Made by a program: the position numbers and the translations under genes. A stretch of 7,103 bases of DNA, from assembly GCA_005798925.1 (NCBI GenBank), contig SYID01000117.1, forward strand, positions 1-7,103, in the 5' to 3' direction. Positions 1 to 6,467 of this stretch are shown here, one piece after another. This stretch comes from Verrucomicrobiota bacterium. Lineage in GTDB: Bacteria > Verrucomicrobiota > Verrucomicrobiia > Opitutales > UBA953. The notes below the pieces were generated by a model. That model made no database searches, was not told the DNA's origin, and saw only the letters and a program-made list of their open reading frames with translations. How positions within the stretch are numbered: position 1 is the stretch's first letter; each line of letters starts with the position of its first letter.

Positions 1-612
1 CACGGGGTTGTTCTTGGTGCGGCGGGAAAGGATGCGGATGACGCGCCGGATCTCCTCGTCGCGGCCGATGACGGGGTCCATCTTGCCCGTGCGGGCGCGG
101 GCCGTGAGATCCTGGCCGTACTTGGCGAGGGCCTCGTAGGTGGCCTCCGGATTGGCCGAGGTCACGCGTTGGGAACCGCGCACGGCCTGGAGCGCGGCGA
201 GGATCGCCTTACGCTCGAACCCGACCGCGGCGAACGCCGGACGGAGCGAGGGCGACTCGGCGAGGGCGAGCAGCACGTGCTCGGCGGACACGAAGTCGTC
301 CTTCATCGCCTCGGCTTCGTCCTTGGCCTTGAGCAGGAGCGCATGGGTCTCGGAAGAAAGCCCGGGCTGGCCCGCGGCTTGCGCGAGTTTCGGCAGGCGG
401 GCGAGCTGGCCGGCGACGGCGGTGGCGAGGGCGGCCTCGTCCTTGCCCACGCGGCGGAAAAGCGAGGAGGTCACGCCGCCTTCCTGCGTGAGCAGGCCGT
501 GCAGGAGGTGCGCAGGTTCGAGCGCCGGGTTGCGACGCTGCATCGCCTCGCTCAGCGCCTGCTGGAGGGCTTCGGAGGTCTTTTCGGTCAGGTTGCCGTA
601 AGGAGTGGACAT
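1..612 (-). CDS. clpB: ATP-dependent disaggregase ClpB, N-terminal part (3' end outside window)
   Basis: ClpB is a cytoplasmic hexameric AAA+ chaperone that pulls polypeptides out of aggregates together with DnaK/DnaJ/GrpE. The 204 visible codons read from an ATG at 612 down to the window edge. Residues about 8-60 and 88-135 form the two Clp N-terminal repeats (NLTEKTSEAL and EPAHLLHGLL in the first, DDFVSAEHVLLAL in the second). A short linker leads to the start of the first AAA+ domain, with KYGQDLTARARTGKMDPVIG and RDEEIRRVIRILSRRTKNNPV at residues 163-204; this run is typical of ClpB rather than ClpA. The gene is cut just where Walker A should begin, so ATPase motifs cannot be checked. 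No good Shine-Dalgarno precedes the ATG. No CIRCE element and no convincing sigma-32 promoter is visible in the upstream spacer, so heat-shock control is expected from the family but not shown here. Confidence 0.96.
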   Translation of the reverse strand, partial: MSTPYGNLTEKTSEALQQALSEAMQRRNPALEPAHLLHGLLTQEGGVTSSLFRRVGKDEAALATAVAGQLARLPKLAQAAGQPGLSSETHALLLKAKDEAEAMKDDFVSAEHVLLALAESPSLRPAFAAVGFERKAILAALQAVRGSQRVTSANPEATYEALAKYGQDLTARARTGKMDPVIGRDEEIRRVIRILSRRTKNNPV

Positions 613-828
613 GCCATCGGATATGCACCGTCCGTTCCAAATCGCCGGCGCGACTAAAAGGCCGAAAAGGGCCCGTACCGAGGATCCGGAGAGACAGCCG
701 AGCGACATTGCGTCCCCCCGGGCGACGAGTTGTCGCTGGCCTGACGCGGGGTCCGTCAACCGAGAAAAGACCTCGGCGGACGGACTCCCTTGTTGCCCAA
801 AGCATGGAGCCGAAGGTAGAAAACCACC
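613..828. promoter_or_regulatory. Divergent intergenic region between clpB and the 829 operon
   Basis: These 216 nt separate two divergent start codons and must carry both promoters. Two small perfect inverted repeats sit close together: GCGAC-gagtt-GTCGC at 722-736 and TGACG-cggggtc-CGTCA at 742-758. On the minus strand the second overlaps a TTGACG that would suit a -35 box for clpB, but no acceptable -10 hexamer lies 16-18 nt further on. No CIRCE repeat was found. The 829 gene has only a distant GAAGG at 812-816, 12 nt before its ATG. The promoter role is inferred from gene orientation; exact boxes are not called. Confidence 0.5.
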
Positions 829-1674
829 ATGACGCACGACGCGGAGCTGGCGACCCTGGAGCGCCTCCTTGACGACCCCTCCCCGGTCGTCCGCCAAGCC
901 GTGCTCACCAGACTGAAGGCCGCCGGCCTGCCGGGCGTGCTCTGGCTTGAAAGCCTGACGAAGGACGAAGCCTTGGCCGCGCACGCCCGGGCCCTGCTCG
1001 CCGACCTGCGCACGCCGGAGGCCGCCGCCCATGCGTTCCTGGCGCTCGCAAGGGATGCCCGGTGCGACCTCGAGGAGGCCTGCCTGCTGCTTGAGCGCGC
1101 CACGGAGCCGACGCTGGCGGACGACGCCTATTCCACCGAACTCGACCGCCTGGCCGAACGCACCCGCGAGCTCATCGCCGAGCCGCTCGACGTCCGCGGC
1201 AAATGCCGCCTGCTGTGCCGCGTGATCTTCGGCGAAGAAGGCTACCGCGGGGCCCAGGAGAGCTTCGCCGTCCCCGCGTCCTCCCTGCTCTCCCAGGTCA
1301 TCCGCTCCCGCCGCGGCATCCCGATCTCGCTTTGCCTGATCTTCCTGCTCGTCGCCCGCAGGCTCGGACTGCCCGTCGAACCCGTCGGCCTGCCCGGCCG
1401 CTTCATGGTCGGCGTCTTCCGCGGCCGCGAGCCGCTGTACATCGACTGCTACGAAGGCGGCGCCTTCCGGACCCGCGCGGAAGTCCAGCTCCTGCTGCTT
1501 GAAAACCACCTGCCGGCCGACGAGGCTTTCCTGCTTCCCGTCACCCCGCGCCAGACGCTCGCGCGGTGCTGCCGCAACCTCGTCTCGCAATTCGAAGCGC
1601 AGGGCGACGACCGCAGCAGCCGCCTCTTCCTGACCTTCGTCCACGCCCTGGAGCAGACCGATGAGCGCGCCTGA
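829..1674 (+). CDS. SirB1-family transglutaminase-like protein with HEAT-like N-terminus
   Basis: This 281-residue protein belongs to the SirB1 / transglutaminase-like core-2 group, whose biochemical role is generally unknown. Residues about 6-60 look like a HEAT-type helical repeat (LLDDPSPVVRQAVLTRL). The diagnostic block is residues 153-194, including RRGIPISLCLIFLLVARRLG and then VGLPGRFMV, followed by IDCYEGG at 205-211. The C-terminus (about 244-274, LARCCRNLVSQFEAQGD) resembles the TPR-like helices usual in the family. Most relatives have PGHF where this protein has PGRF (Arg191), so a transglutaminase-type catalytic histidine is missing there and enzymatic activity is doubtful. No signal peptide is visible; the protein is probably cytoplasmic. 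Its stop lies inside the start of aroE (14-nt overlap), making it the first gene of a coupled operon with aroE and the prepilin peptidase. The family call is firm and the function open. Confidence 0.85.
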   Translation: MTHDAELATLERLLDDPSPVVRQAVLTRLKAAGLPGVLWLESLTKDEALAAHARALLADLRTPEAAAHAFLALARDARCDLEEACLLLERATEPTLADDAYSTELDRLAERTRELIAEPLDVRGKCRLLCRVIFGEEGYRGAQESFAVPASSLLSQVIRSRRGIPISLCLIFLLVARRLGLPVEPVGLPGRFMVGVFRGREPLYIDCYEGGAFRTRAEVQLLLLENHLPADEAFLLPVTPRQTLARCCRNLVSQFEAQGDDRSSRLFLTFVHALEQTDERA

Positions 1675-2554
1675 CACCCTGACGCTGGCCGCCTTGCGGA
1701 CGGCCGCTTTCGCGCCCGGGCAGCTCGGCGTGCTCGGCGATCCCATCGCGCATTCGCTCAGCCCCGCGATGCACAACGCCGCGCTCGCGCTGCTCGCCCG
1801 CGCGCACCCGCGCCTCGCCGGCGTGCGCTATCACCGCCTGCATATCGTGGCCGAGGAGCTGCCCGACGCCTTGGCGACCCTGCACGCCAAAGGCTTCGCC
1901 GGCGTGAACCTCACCGTCCCGCACAAGATCCGGGCGCTCACGCTCGTCGAGACGCTCTCGCCCGAGGCCCGCCGGGCCGAATCCGTGAACACGCTCGTGC
2001 GCACGCCGGCCGGCTGGGCCGGCCACACCACCGACGGACAAGGCTTCCTCGAAGCGCTGCGCGAACGCACCGGCGGCACGACCCAGGGCCGGCCGGTGAT
2101 CCTGCTCGGCTCCGGCGGCGCCGCCCGCGCTGTCGCCGCCGCCTGCCTCGACGACGGCTGCGCTTCGCTCAGCCTGCATAATCGCGACGTCGCCAAGGCG
2201 GCCGACCTGGCTGCCACGCTGGCCGACCCGCGCGTGCGCTCGGCCGGCCTGGCTGAGATCAAGGCTTCGCCCGACGCGGTGGTCGTCAACTGCACGACGC
2301 TCGGACTGAAGCCGACGGACGCCTCGGCCTTCCCGGCCGAACTCCTCGCCGCCGGCCAGTTCGTCTTCGACACGACCTACGGCGCCGAACCCTCCCGCCT
2401 GCTCAGGGACGCCCGCGAACGCGGCGTGGCGGGCTGCGACGGCCGTCCGATGCTCCGCTGGCAGGGAGCGCTCGCCTTCCGGCTCTGGAACGGCATGCTG
2501 CCCCCCGACGCCCCGATGCGCGCCGCGCTCGGCGAATCCGCCCCCCGCCCATGA
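1661..2554 (+). CDS. aroE: Shikimate dehydrogenase (NADP-type)
   Basis: AroE reduces 3-dehydroshikimate to shikimate with NADPH in the cytoplasmic pathway to chorismate and aromatic amino acids. The 297-residue protein is slightly longer than the usual 270-290. The substrate domain shows GDPIAHSLSPAMHNAAL (26-42), NLTVPHK (83-89) with catalytic Lys89, ESVNTL (107-112) and TDGQGF (124-129) with catalytic Asp125. The Rossmann domain has GSGGAARAV (150-158). NRDVAK (174-179) matches the NRTxxK/R pattern that selects NADP. NCTTLGL (210-216) and MLRWQGALAFRLWNG (264-278), with the substrate-contacting Gln268, complete the set. All key residues are present, so it should be active. The ATG at 1661 lies 14 nt inside the preceding gene, and its stop overlaps the next start as ATGA, both signs of translational coupling. 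No Shine-Dalgarno is obvious. Confidence 0.96.
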   Translation: MSAPDTLTLAALRTAAFAPGQLGVLGDPIAHSLSPAMHNAALALLARAHPRLAGVRYHRLHIVAEELPDALATLHAKGFAGVNLTVPHKIRALTLVETLSPEARRAESVNTLVRTPAGWAGHTTDGQGFLEALRERTGGTTQGRPVILLGSGGAARAVAAACLDDGCASLSLHNRDVAKAADLAATLADPRVRSAGLAEIKASPDAVVVNCTTLGLKPTDASAFPAELLAAGQFVFDTTYGAEPSRLLRDARERGVAGCDGRPMLRWQGALAFRLWNGMLPPDAPMRAALGESAPRP

Positions 2555-3408
2555 CGCTCGCCGACCTCCGGAACTTCGCCCAATTGCACCCCGGGTTCGC
2601 CGCGCTGACCGCCGGCGCCTTCGGCGCCTGCGTAGGCAGCTTCCTGAACGTCTGCATCCACCGGCTGCCGAAGGGCGAGTCGGTCGTCGCGCCGGCTTCG
2701 CGCTGCGCCTGCGGCCGGCCGATTCCGTTCTGGTACAACATCCCGCTGTTCGGCTGGATCGTCCTTCGCGGCCGAGCGCGCTGCTGCGGCGCGTCGATCT
2801 CCGTCCGCTATCCGCTCGTCGAACTGATCACCGCGCTGCTCTTCGTCGCCGCGTGGACCCTCCTGCCGCCGGCCAAGGCCGCGGTCGCCTGCGTCTATCT
2901 CCCGCTGCTCGTGGTCCTCGCCGGCTGCGACCTCGATGACATGATGGTCCCGGATGCGCCGAACTTCGCCCTCGTCGGCGCCGGCCTGGTCGCCGCGATG
3001 CTCGCGCCCTCGCTCCATGGCGAGACCGCCCATGCGATCGAAGCCGTGAACCGTTTCCGGGCGCTCATCGACGCGCTGGTCGGGGTCGCCGTCGGGACGG
3101 CCTTGGTCTGGTGGATCCGGACGATCGGCTCCGTGCTGGCCGGACGCGAGGCGATGGGCGAAGCCGACATCATCCTTTGCGCCGGCGTCGGAGCGTTCTG
3201 CGGCTGGGAGGGCGCGGTGTTCTGCCTCTTCGGCGGTTCGGTCGTCGGCGTGATCACGGCCCTGCCCGGACTGGTCCAAGCCAAACTCAAAGGCGAGGAG
3301 TACGCCGGGGTGGTGCCGTTCGTCCCCAGCATGGCGGTCGCCGGGGCGATCTGGTTCTTCCGCGGGCCGGAATTGGTGTTTTTATGGAGAAATTGGGCGG
3401 CGTCGTGA
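2551..3408 (+). CDS. pilD: Type IV prepilin peptidase / N-methyltransferase (PilD/GspO type)
   Basis: This 285-residue inner-membrane aspartic protease should cleave and methylate prepilins or type II secretion pseudopilins. The N-terminal part has GSFLNVCIHRLP (29-40), then a cysteine region at 51-80 around the conserved WYNIPLFGW, then SVRYPLVEL (84-92). About seven to eight hydrophobic segments follow. The first active-site Asp is in CDLDDMMVPD (125-134), most likely Asp126. The second is Asp205 in AMGEAD (200-205), where the family usually has GxGD; here the second glycine is alanine. The cysteines are also unusual: CAC (52-54) and ARCCG (76-80) instead of two CxxC pairs. The C-terminal VPFVPSMAVAGAIWFF (260-275) matches the family's closing segment, usually PFGPF. 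No pilin genes are in the window, so its substrates are unknown. It starts at the ATGA overlap with aroE and is the last tightly coupled gene of the operon. Confidence 0.93.
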   Translation: MTLADLRNFAQLHPGFAALTAGAFGACVGSFLNVCIHRLPKGESVVAPASRCACGRPIPFWYNIPLFGWIVLRGRARCCGASISVRYPLVELITALLFVAAWTLLPPAKAAVACVYLPLLVVLAGCDLDDMMVPDAPNFALVGAGLVAAMLAPSLHGETAHAIEAVNRFRALIDALVGVAVGTALVWWIRTIGSVLAGREAMGEADIILCAGVGAFCGWEGAVFCLFGGSVVGVITALPGLVQAKLKGEEYAGVVPFVPSMAVAGAIWFFRGPELVFLWRNWAAS

Positions 3409-3464
3409 ATGATTATGACTTGTCAGCCTCCCAGCCCCGTCCAATCATCGAAATCCACCCCATT

Positions 3465-3728
3465 ATGAAGCAGCTCGCCCTTGCTACCTTGATCGCTTCC
3501 GCCGCCATGGTCGGTTGCACGAACTACGACACCCCTCATCACGGTCGTAATGTCTCCATGGAACCCAGGCACAACTTCCTCGGCTTGGTGAAAGTGGAAG
3601 CAGGTTCCTACGCCCCTTCCGACAAGGCCACCGTCGGCATGAACATGAGGGAGATGTACGGCCACCGACTCACGTCCGGCGACCGCGTCACGCTCTTCTG
3701 GGGCGCGGTGACCCTGACCGACTACTGA
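3465..3728 (+). CDS. Small putative lipoprotein, function unknown
   Basis: This 87-residue protein begins with a short lipoprotein signal: MKQ, a hydrophobic stretch at 4-16, and the lipobox-like MVGC ending at Cys18 (Met at -3 is a weaker but tolerated choice). The mature part is about 70 residues, mostly hydrophilic, and ends in RVTLFWGAVTLTDY, which suggests a short beta-rich chain. I recognise no domain. Family knowledge predicts lipid attachment and an envelope location. The ATG at 3465 was chosen because it places the signal peptide correctly; an in-frame ATG at 3384 would add 27 polar residues and overlap pilD. No Shine-Dalgarno is seen. The start overlaps the stop of a possible 19-codon leader ORF (3409-3468) as ATGA. 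The gene ends 19 nt before a hairpin terminator, so it is probably the last gene of its transcript. Base composition is visibly less GC-rich around its start than in its neighbours. Confidence 0.75.
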   Translation: MKQLALATLIASAAMVGCTNYDTPHHGRNVSMEPRHNFLGLVKVEAGSYAPSDKATVGMNMREMYGHRLTSGDRVTLFWGAVTLTDY

Positions 3729-3747
3729 GCCGGCAACTAGCCCTTGC

Positions 3748-3777
3748 AGAAGCCCCGGTTTCGGGGCTTCTTCGTTT
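3748..3777 (+). terminator. Rho-independent terminator after the lipoprotein gene
   Basis: A perfect 10-bp stem, AGAAGCCCCG (3748-3757) and CGGGGCTTCT (3762-3771), closes a GTTT loop and is followed by a short T-rich tail TCGTTT (3772-3777). The tail is interrupted by CG, so termination may be partial. The reverse strand has no T-tract, so it should act only on plus-strand transcription. The stem ends only 13 nt before the ATG of the next gene. Confidence 0.75.
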
Positions 3778-3784
3778 GCAGGCC

Positions 3785-5431
3785 ATGAACGTCACCGGAA
3801 GCAATGTCGCCCGCCATCTTCGGATCGCGGCTGCCGAGCGCCCGGACGGCTTGGCCACGAAATCCCCGCTGTCCGTGCGTGCGCCGGGAGAGGTCCGCCA
3901 CGAAGTCCGCACCTTCCGCGAACTCGACCAGGAGAGCGATGCGGCGGCCGGCGCCTTTGCGCAGGCCGGCATCACGGCAGGCACGCGGGCGCTCCTGGCG
4001 GTGCGCCCCGGCCACGACCTGATCGTGGGGATGTTCGCCTTGCTCAAGCTCGGCGCCGTCCCGGTCGCGATCGACCCCGGCATGGGTTGGCGGTCGTTCC
4101 TGGACTGCGTCCGCCGCTCCCGTCCGACCGCGCTCGTCGGCGTCCGCACGGCCTCCCTGCTCAGCCGCCTGCCGTTCGCGGCTTTCGGCACCCTCCGCAC
4201 CCGCGTGACCGTCGGCGGCTCCGCCTGGCGCCAGACCCTCGCCGCAGTCTCGGCAACGCCTCGTCCGCTGGCCACGGTCGGCCCCGACACGCCCGCCGCG
4301 GTCCTGTTCACGTCGGGGTCGACCGGCGCGCCCAAAGGAGTCTGCTACACGCACGGGATGTTCGACGCGCAGATCGAACTGGTGCGCCGGACGTACGAGA
4401 TCCGGCCCGGCGAGACGGACATGGCGATGCTGCCGCTGTTCGCGCTCTTCAACCCGGCCCTCGGCACCACGACGGTCACGCCGCTGCTCGACCCGTCGAG
4501 GCCGCTCGCCGCCGACCCCGCCCCGCTCGTGGCGGCGCTGATCGCGGAGAAAGTCACCTGCTCCTTCGGCTCGCCCGCCATCTGGGGCAAGGTCGCCGAC
4601 CATTGCGAAGCGCGCGGCCTGAAGCTGCCCGACCTGCGCCGCCTGCTCATCGCCGGCGCGCCGGTCTCGGGCGAACTTGTCGCCAAGTTGCGTGTCATCG
4701 CGCCGCACTGCGAGACCCACACGCCTTACGGCGCGACGGAATGCCTGCCCGTCACGACCATCGCGGCCGCCGAACTCCTGGGCGAAGCCCGTCAGCGCGC
4801 CCTCCGCGGACTCGGCACCTGCGTCGGCCGGCCGGTCAGCGGCGTCGAGATCCGCGTGATCCGCGAAACGGACGGCCCGATCGCCACGTTGGCGGAAGCG
4901 ACCCCCTGCGCCCCGGGCGAGATCGGCGAGATCATCGCGACAGGCCCGAGCGTGACCCGCGAATACGACGGCCTGCCCGAAGCCACCCGCGCGGCGAAGA
5001 TCGCCGACGGCGCCCGCGTCTGGCACCGCATGGGCGACCTGGGTTCGCTCGACGCGGAAGGCCGGCTGTCCTTCTTGGGACGACGCGTGGAAAAGGTGCG
5101 CACCGCTGCCGGCGACCTGCCTACGGAATCCCTCGAGCCGGCGTTCCGCCAGCACCCGCAGGTCTTCCGTTGCGCGCTGATCGGCCTCGGCGAAGCACCC
5201 CAGCAGATTCCTGCGCTGGTGGTCGAACCCCGCGCCGGCCATTTCCCCGAGGATGAAATCGCCCGCGCCCGCTTCATCGCCGAACTGCGCGACATCGCGG
5301 AGACCTGCCCGCTGGCCGACCGCGTGCGGCACATCGTCTTCCAGCGCGCCCTGCCCGTCGACGTCCGACATAACGCCAAGATCCACCGTCTCCAGCTGGC
5401 CAAGGAATGGACCCGGCGACTCGCCCGATGA
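3785..5431 (+). CDS. oleC: OleC-type beta-lactone synthetase (AMP-dependent ligase family)
   Basis: OleC enzymes use ATP to turn 2-alkyl-3-hydroxy acids into beta-lactones, releasing AMP and PPi, in long-chain olefin or beta-lactone biosynthesis. The 548 residues show ANL-superfamily motifs in order: TSGSTGAPKG (176-185), YGATE (315-319), HRMGDLG (414-420) with Asp418, GRRVEKV (432-438), and the C-terminal RHNAKI (528-533) with Lys532. Several stretches resemble OleC more than ordinary acyl-CoA ligases: PLFALFNPALGTTTV (217-231), DPSRPLAADP (236-245), TPYGATECLPV (313-323) and PVDVRHNAKI (524-533). The ATG at 3785 is preferred over an in-frame TTG at 3776, which lies in the terminator tail; only a poor AGG precedes it. 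The stop overlaps the oleD start as ATGA, so the two are coupled. Substrate and chain length cannot be read from the sequence. A less specific reading is a fatty-acid-CoA-ligase-family enzyme. Confidence 0.88.
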   Translation: MNVTGSNVARHLRIAAAERPDGLATKSPLSVRAPGEVRHEVRTFRELDQESDAAAGAFAQAGITAGTRALLAVRPGHDLIVGMFALLKLGAVPVAIDPGMGWRSFLDCVRRSRPTALVGVRTASLLSRLPFAAFGTLRTRVTVGGSAWRQTLAAVSATPRPLATVGPDTPAAVLFTSGSTGAPKGVCYTHGMFDAQIELVRRTYEIRPGETDMAMLPLFALFNPALGTTTVTPLLDPSRPLAADPAPLVAALIAEKVTCSFGSPAIWGKVADHCEARGLKLPDLRRLLIAGAPVSGELVAKLRVIAPHCETHTPYGATECLPVTTIAAAELLGEARQRALRGLGTCVGRPVSGVEIRVIRETDGPIATLAEATPCAPGEIGEIIATGPSVTREYDGLPEATRAAKIADGARVWHRMGDLGSLDAEGRLSFLGRRVEKVRTAAGDLPTESLEPAFRQHPQVFRCALIGLGEAPQQIPALVVEPRAGHFPEDEIARARFIAELRDIAETCPLADRVRHIVFQRALPVDVRHNAKIHRLQLAKEWTRRLAR

Positions 5432-6423
5432 ACACCCCTCTCGTCCTTGTCACCGGTGGCGCCGGCTTCCTCGGCCAGGCGGTCGTGCGACGCTGCCTCG
5501 CCCGCGGCTACCGCGTCCGCATCCTCGGCCGCACGCCGCCGACCGGCGAACTCGCCGACCGGATCGAATTCGTCCGCGGCGACATCGGCGACCGCGCGAC
5601 GGTCGCTGCCGCGGTCAAGGGCTGTGACTACGTCTTCCACGTGGCCGCCAAAGCCGGCGTCTGGGGGCCTTGGGAAGAATACCTGCGCATCAACATCGGC
5701 GGCACTTCGAACGTCGTGGAGGCCTGCCAAGCCCACGGCGTCCGCGCCCTCGTGCACACGAGCACCCCGAGCGTCGTCTTCAACGGCGAAGCCTTCCGCG
5801 GCGCCGACGAATCCCTGCCTTACGGCGGCAATTGGCTCTGCGCCTACGCGGAGACGAAGGCCGTCGCCGAGCAGGTCGCGCTCAAGGCCGCTTCGGAGCG
5901 GCTCAAGGTCTGCGCGCTCCGACCGCACCTGATCTGGGGTCCGGGCGACCCCCACATCTTCCCGCGGATCCTCGCCCGCGCCCGCGCGGGCAAGCTCCGC
6001 ATCGTCGGCGACGGCCAGAACCAGGTCGACGTCACGCACGTCGACACCGCCGCCGACGCGCACCTCGGCGCCCTCGACGCGCTCCTCGCCGGCCGCGCCA
6101 ACGGCAAGGCCTACTTCCTCTCGCAGGGCGAACCCGTGAAGCTCTGGGAGTTCATCCACCGCCTGCTCGTCGGCGCCGGCGAAAAGCCCGTCACGCGCCG
6201 GATCAGCCAACGCGCGGCCTACCGGCTCGGCGCGCTGCTCGAAGGCGTCTGGACGCTGTTCCGGCTCAAGGGCGAACCGCCCATGACCCGCTTCGTCGCC
6301 GTCGAGCTCGCCAAGGACCACTGGTACGACGTCTCCGCCGCCCGTCGCGACCTCGGCCTCAAGCCCGCCGTCGAGACGTGGGCCGAACTCGACCGCCTCG
6401 CCGCGACCCTGCGGAGGAAATAG
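5428..6423 (+). CDS. oleD: OleD-type NAD(P)-dependent 2-alkyl-3-oxoalkanoate reductase (3-beta-HSD/extended SDR)
   Basis: OleD reduces the 2-alkyl-3-keto acid made by OleA to the 3-hydroxy acid used by OleC. The 331-residue protein is an extended short-chain dehydrogenase. TGGAGFLG (9-16) is the dinucleotide-binding loop. AAKAGVWGPWEEYLRINIGG (73-92) resembles the OleD/3-beta-HSD pattern. TSTPSVVF (111-118) carries the catalytic Ser/Thr position, Tyr140 and Lys144 form YAETK, and LRPHLIWGPGD (164-174) is the family's substrate-side motif. The C-terminal DVSAARRDLGLKP is also typical. The ATG at 5428 was chosen over an in-frame ATG at 5407: it overlaps the oleC stop by 4 nt and places the Rossmann strand at the N-terminus without a stray extension. 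The adjacent, coupled OleC makes the OleD reading much stronger than the fold alone would. Cofactor preference is not certain from sequence. Confidence 0.87.
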   Translation: MNTPLVLVTGGAGFLGQAVVRRCLARGYRVRILGRTPPTGELADRIEFVRGDIGDRATVAAAVKGCDYVFHVAAKAGVWGPWEEYLRINIGGTSNVVEACQAHGVRALVHTSTPSVVFNGEAFRGADESLPYGGNWLCAYAETKAVAEQVALKAASERLKVCALRPHLIWGPGDPHIFPRILARARAGKLRIVGDGQNQVDVTHVDTAADAHLGALDALLAGRANGKAYFLSQGEPVKLWEFIHRLLVGAGEKPVTRRISQRAAYRLGALLEGVWTLFRLKGEPPMTRFVAVELAKDHWYDVSAARRDLGLKPAVETWAELDRLAATLRRK

Positions 6424-6463
6424 AGGGTTCGCTTGCCCCGGGCGGCTTTCGCCGCATCCCTCT
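6422..6463 (+). other. Nested stem-loop in the oleD-thioesterase spacer
   Basis: The spacer can pair AGAGGG (6422-6427) with CCCTCT (6458-6463) and, inside it, GCGGC (6442-6446) with GCCGC (6451-6455) around a TTTC loop. The outer arm begins within the oleD TAG stop. There is no T-tract, so it is not a typical terminator. It ends 4 nt before the next ATG, which has no Shine-Dalgarno, so it could influence translation of that gene or mRNA stability. Role is inference only. Confidence 0.4.
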
Positions 6464-6467
6464 CCCC

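Noticed and set aside
613..828. CIRCE or sigma-32 promoter for clpB
   Set aside because: No TTAGCACTC-N9-GAGTGCTAA repeat and no CTTGAAA/CCCCAT-type pair is present.
3393..3419. Promoter for the lipoprotein gene (TTGGGC, 15-nt gap, TATGAC)
   Set aside because: Both hexamers match the consensus poorly and the spacing is short; the local drop in GC is suggestive but not enough to call a promoter.
3111..3464. Extension of the lipoprotein frame upstream into pilD
   Set aside because: This part is an alternative frame of pilD and is Arg-rich; the signal peptide places the real start at 3465.
3737..5386. 549-codon open frame on the minus strand opposite oleC
   Set aside because: Its translation is rich in Arg, Gly, Ala and Asp without any family motif, while the opposite strand encodes a complete OleC with all motifs. 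Long antisense frames are expected in GC-rich coding DNA.
4792..6321. 509-codon open frame on the minus strand opposite oleC and oleD
   Set aside because: It spans two well-supported genes, has low-complexity composition and no recognisable domain; an antisense shadow.
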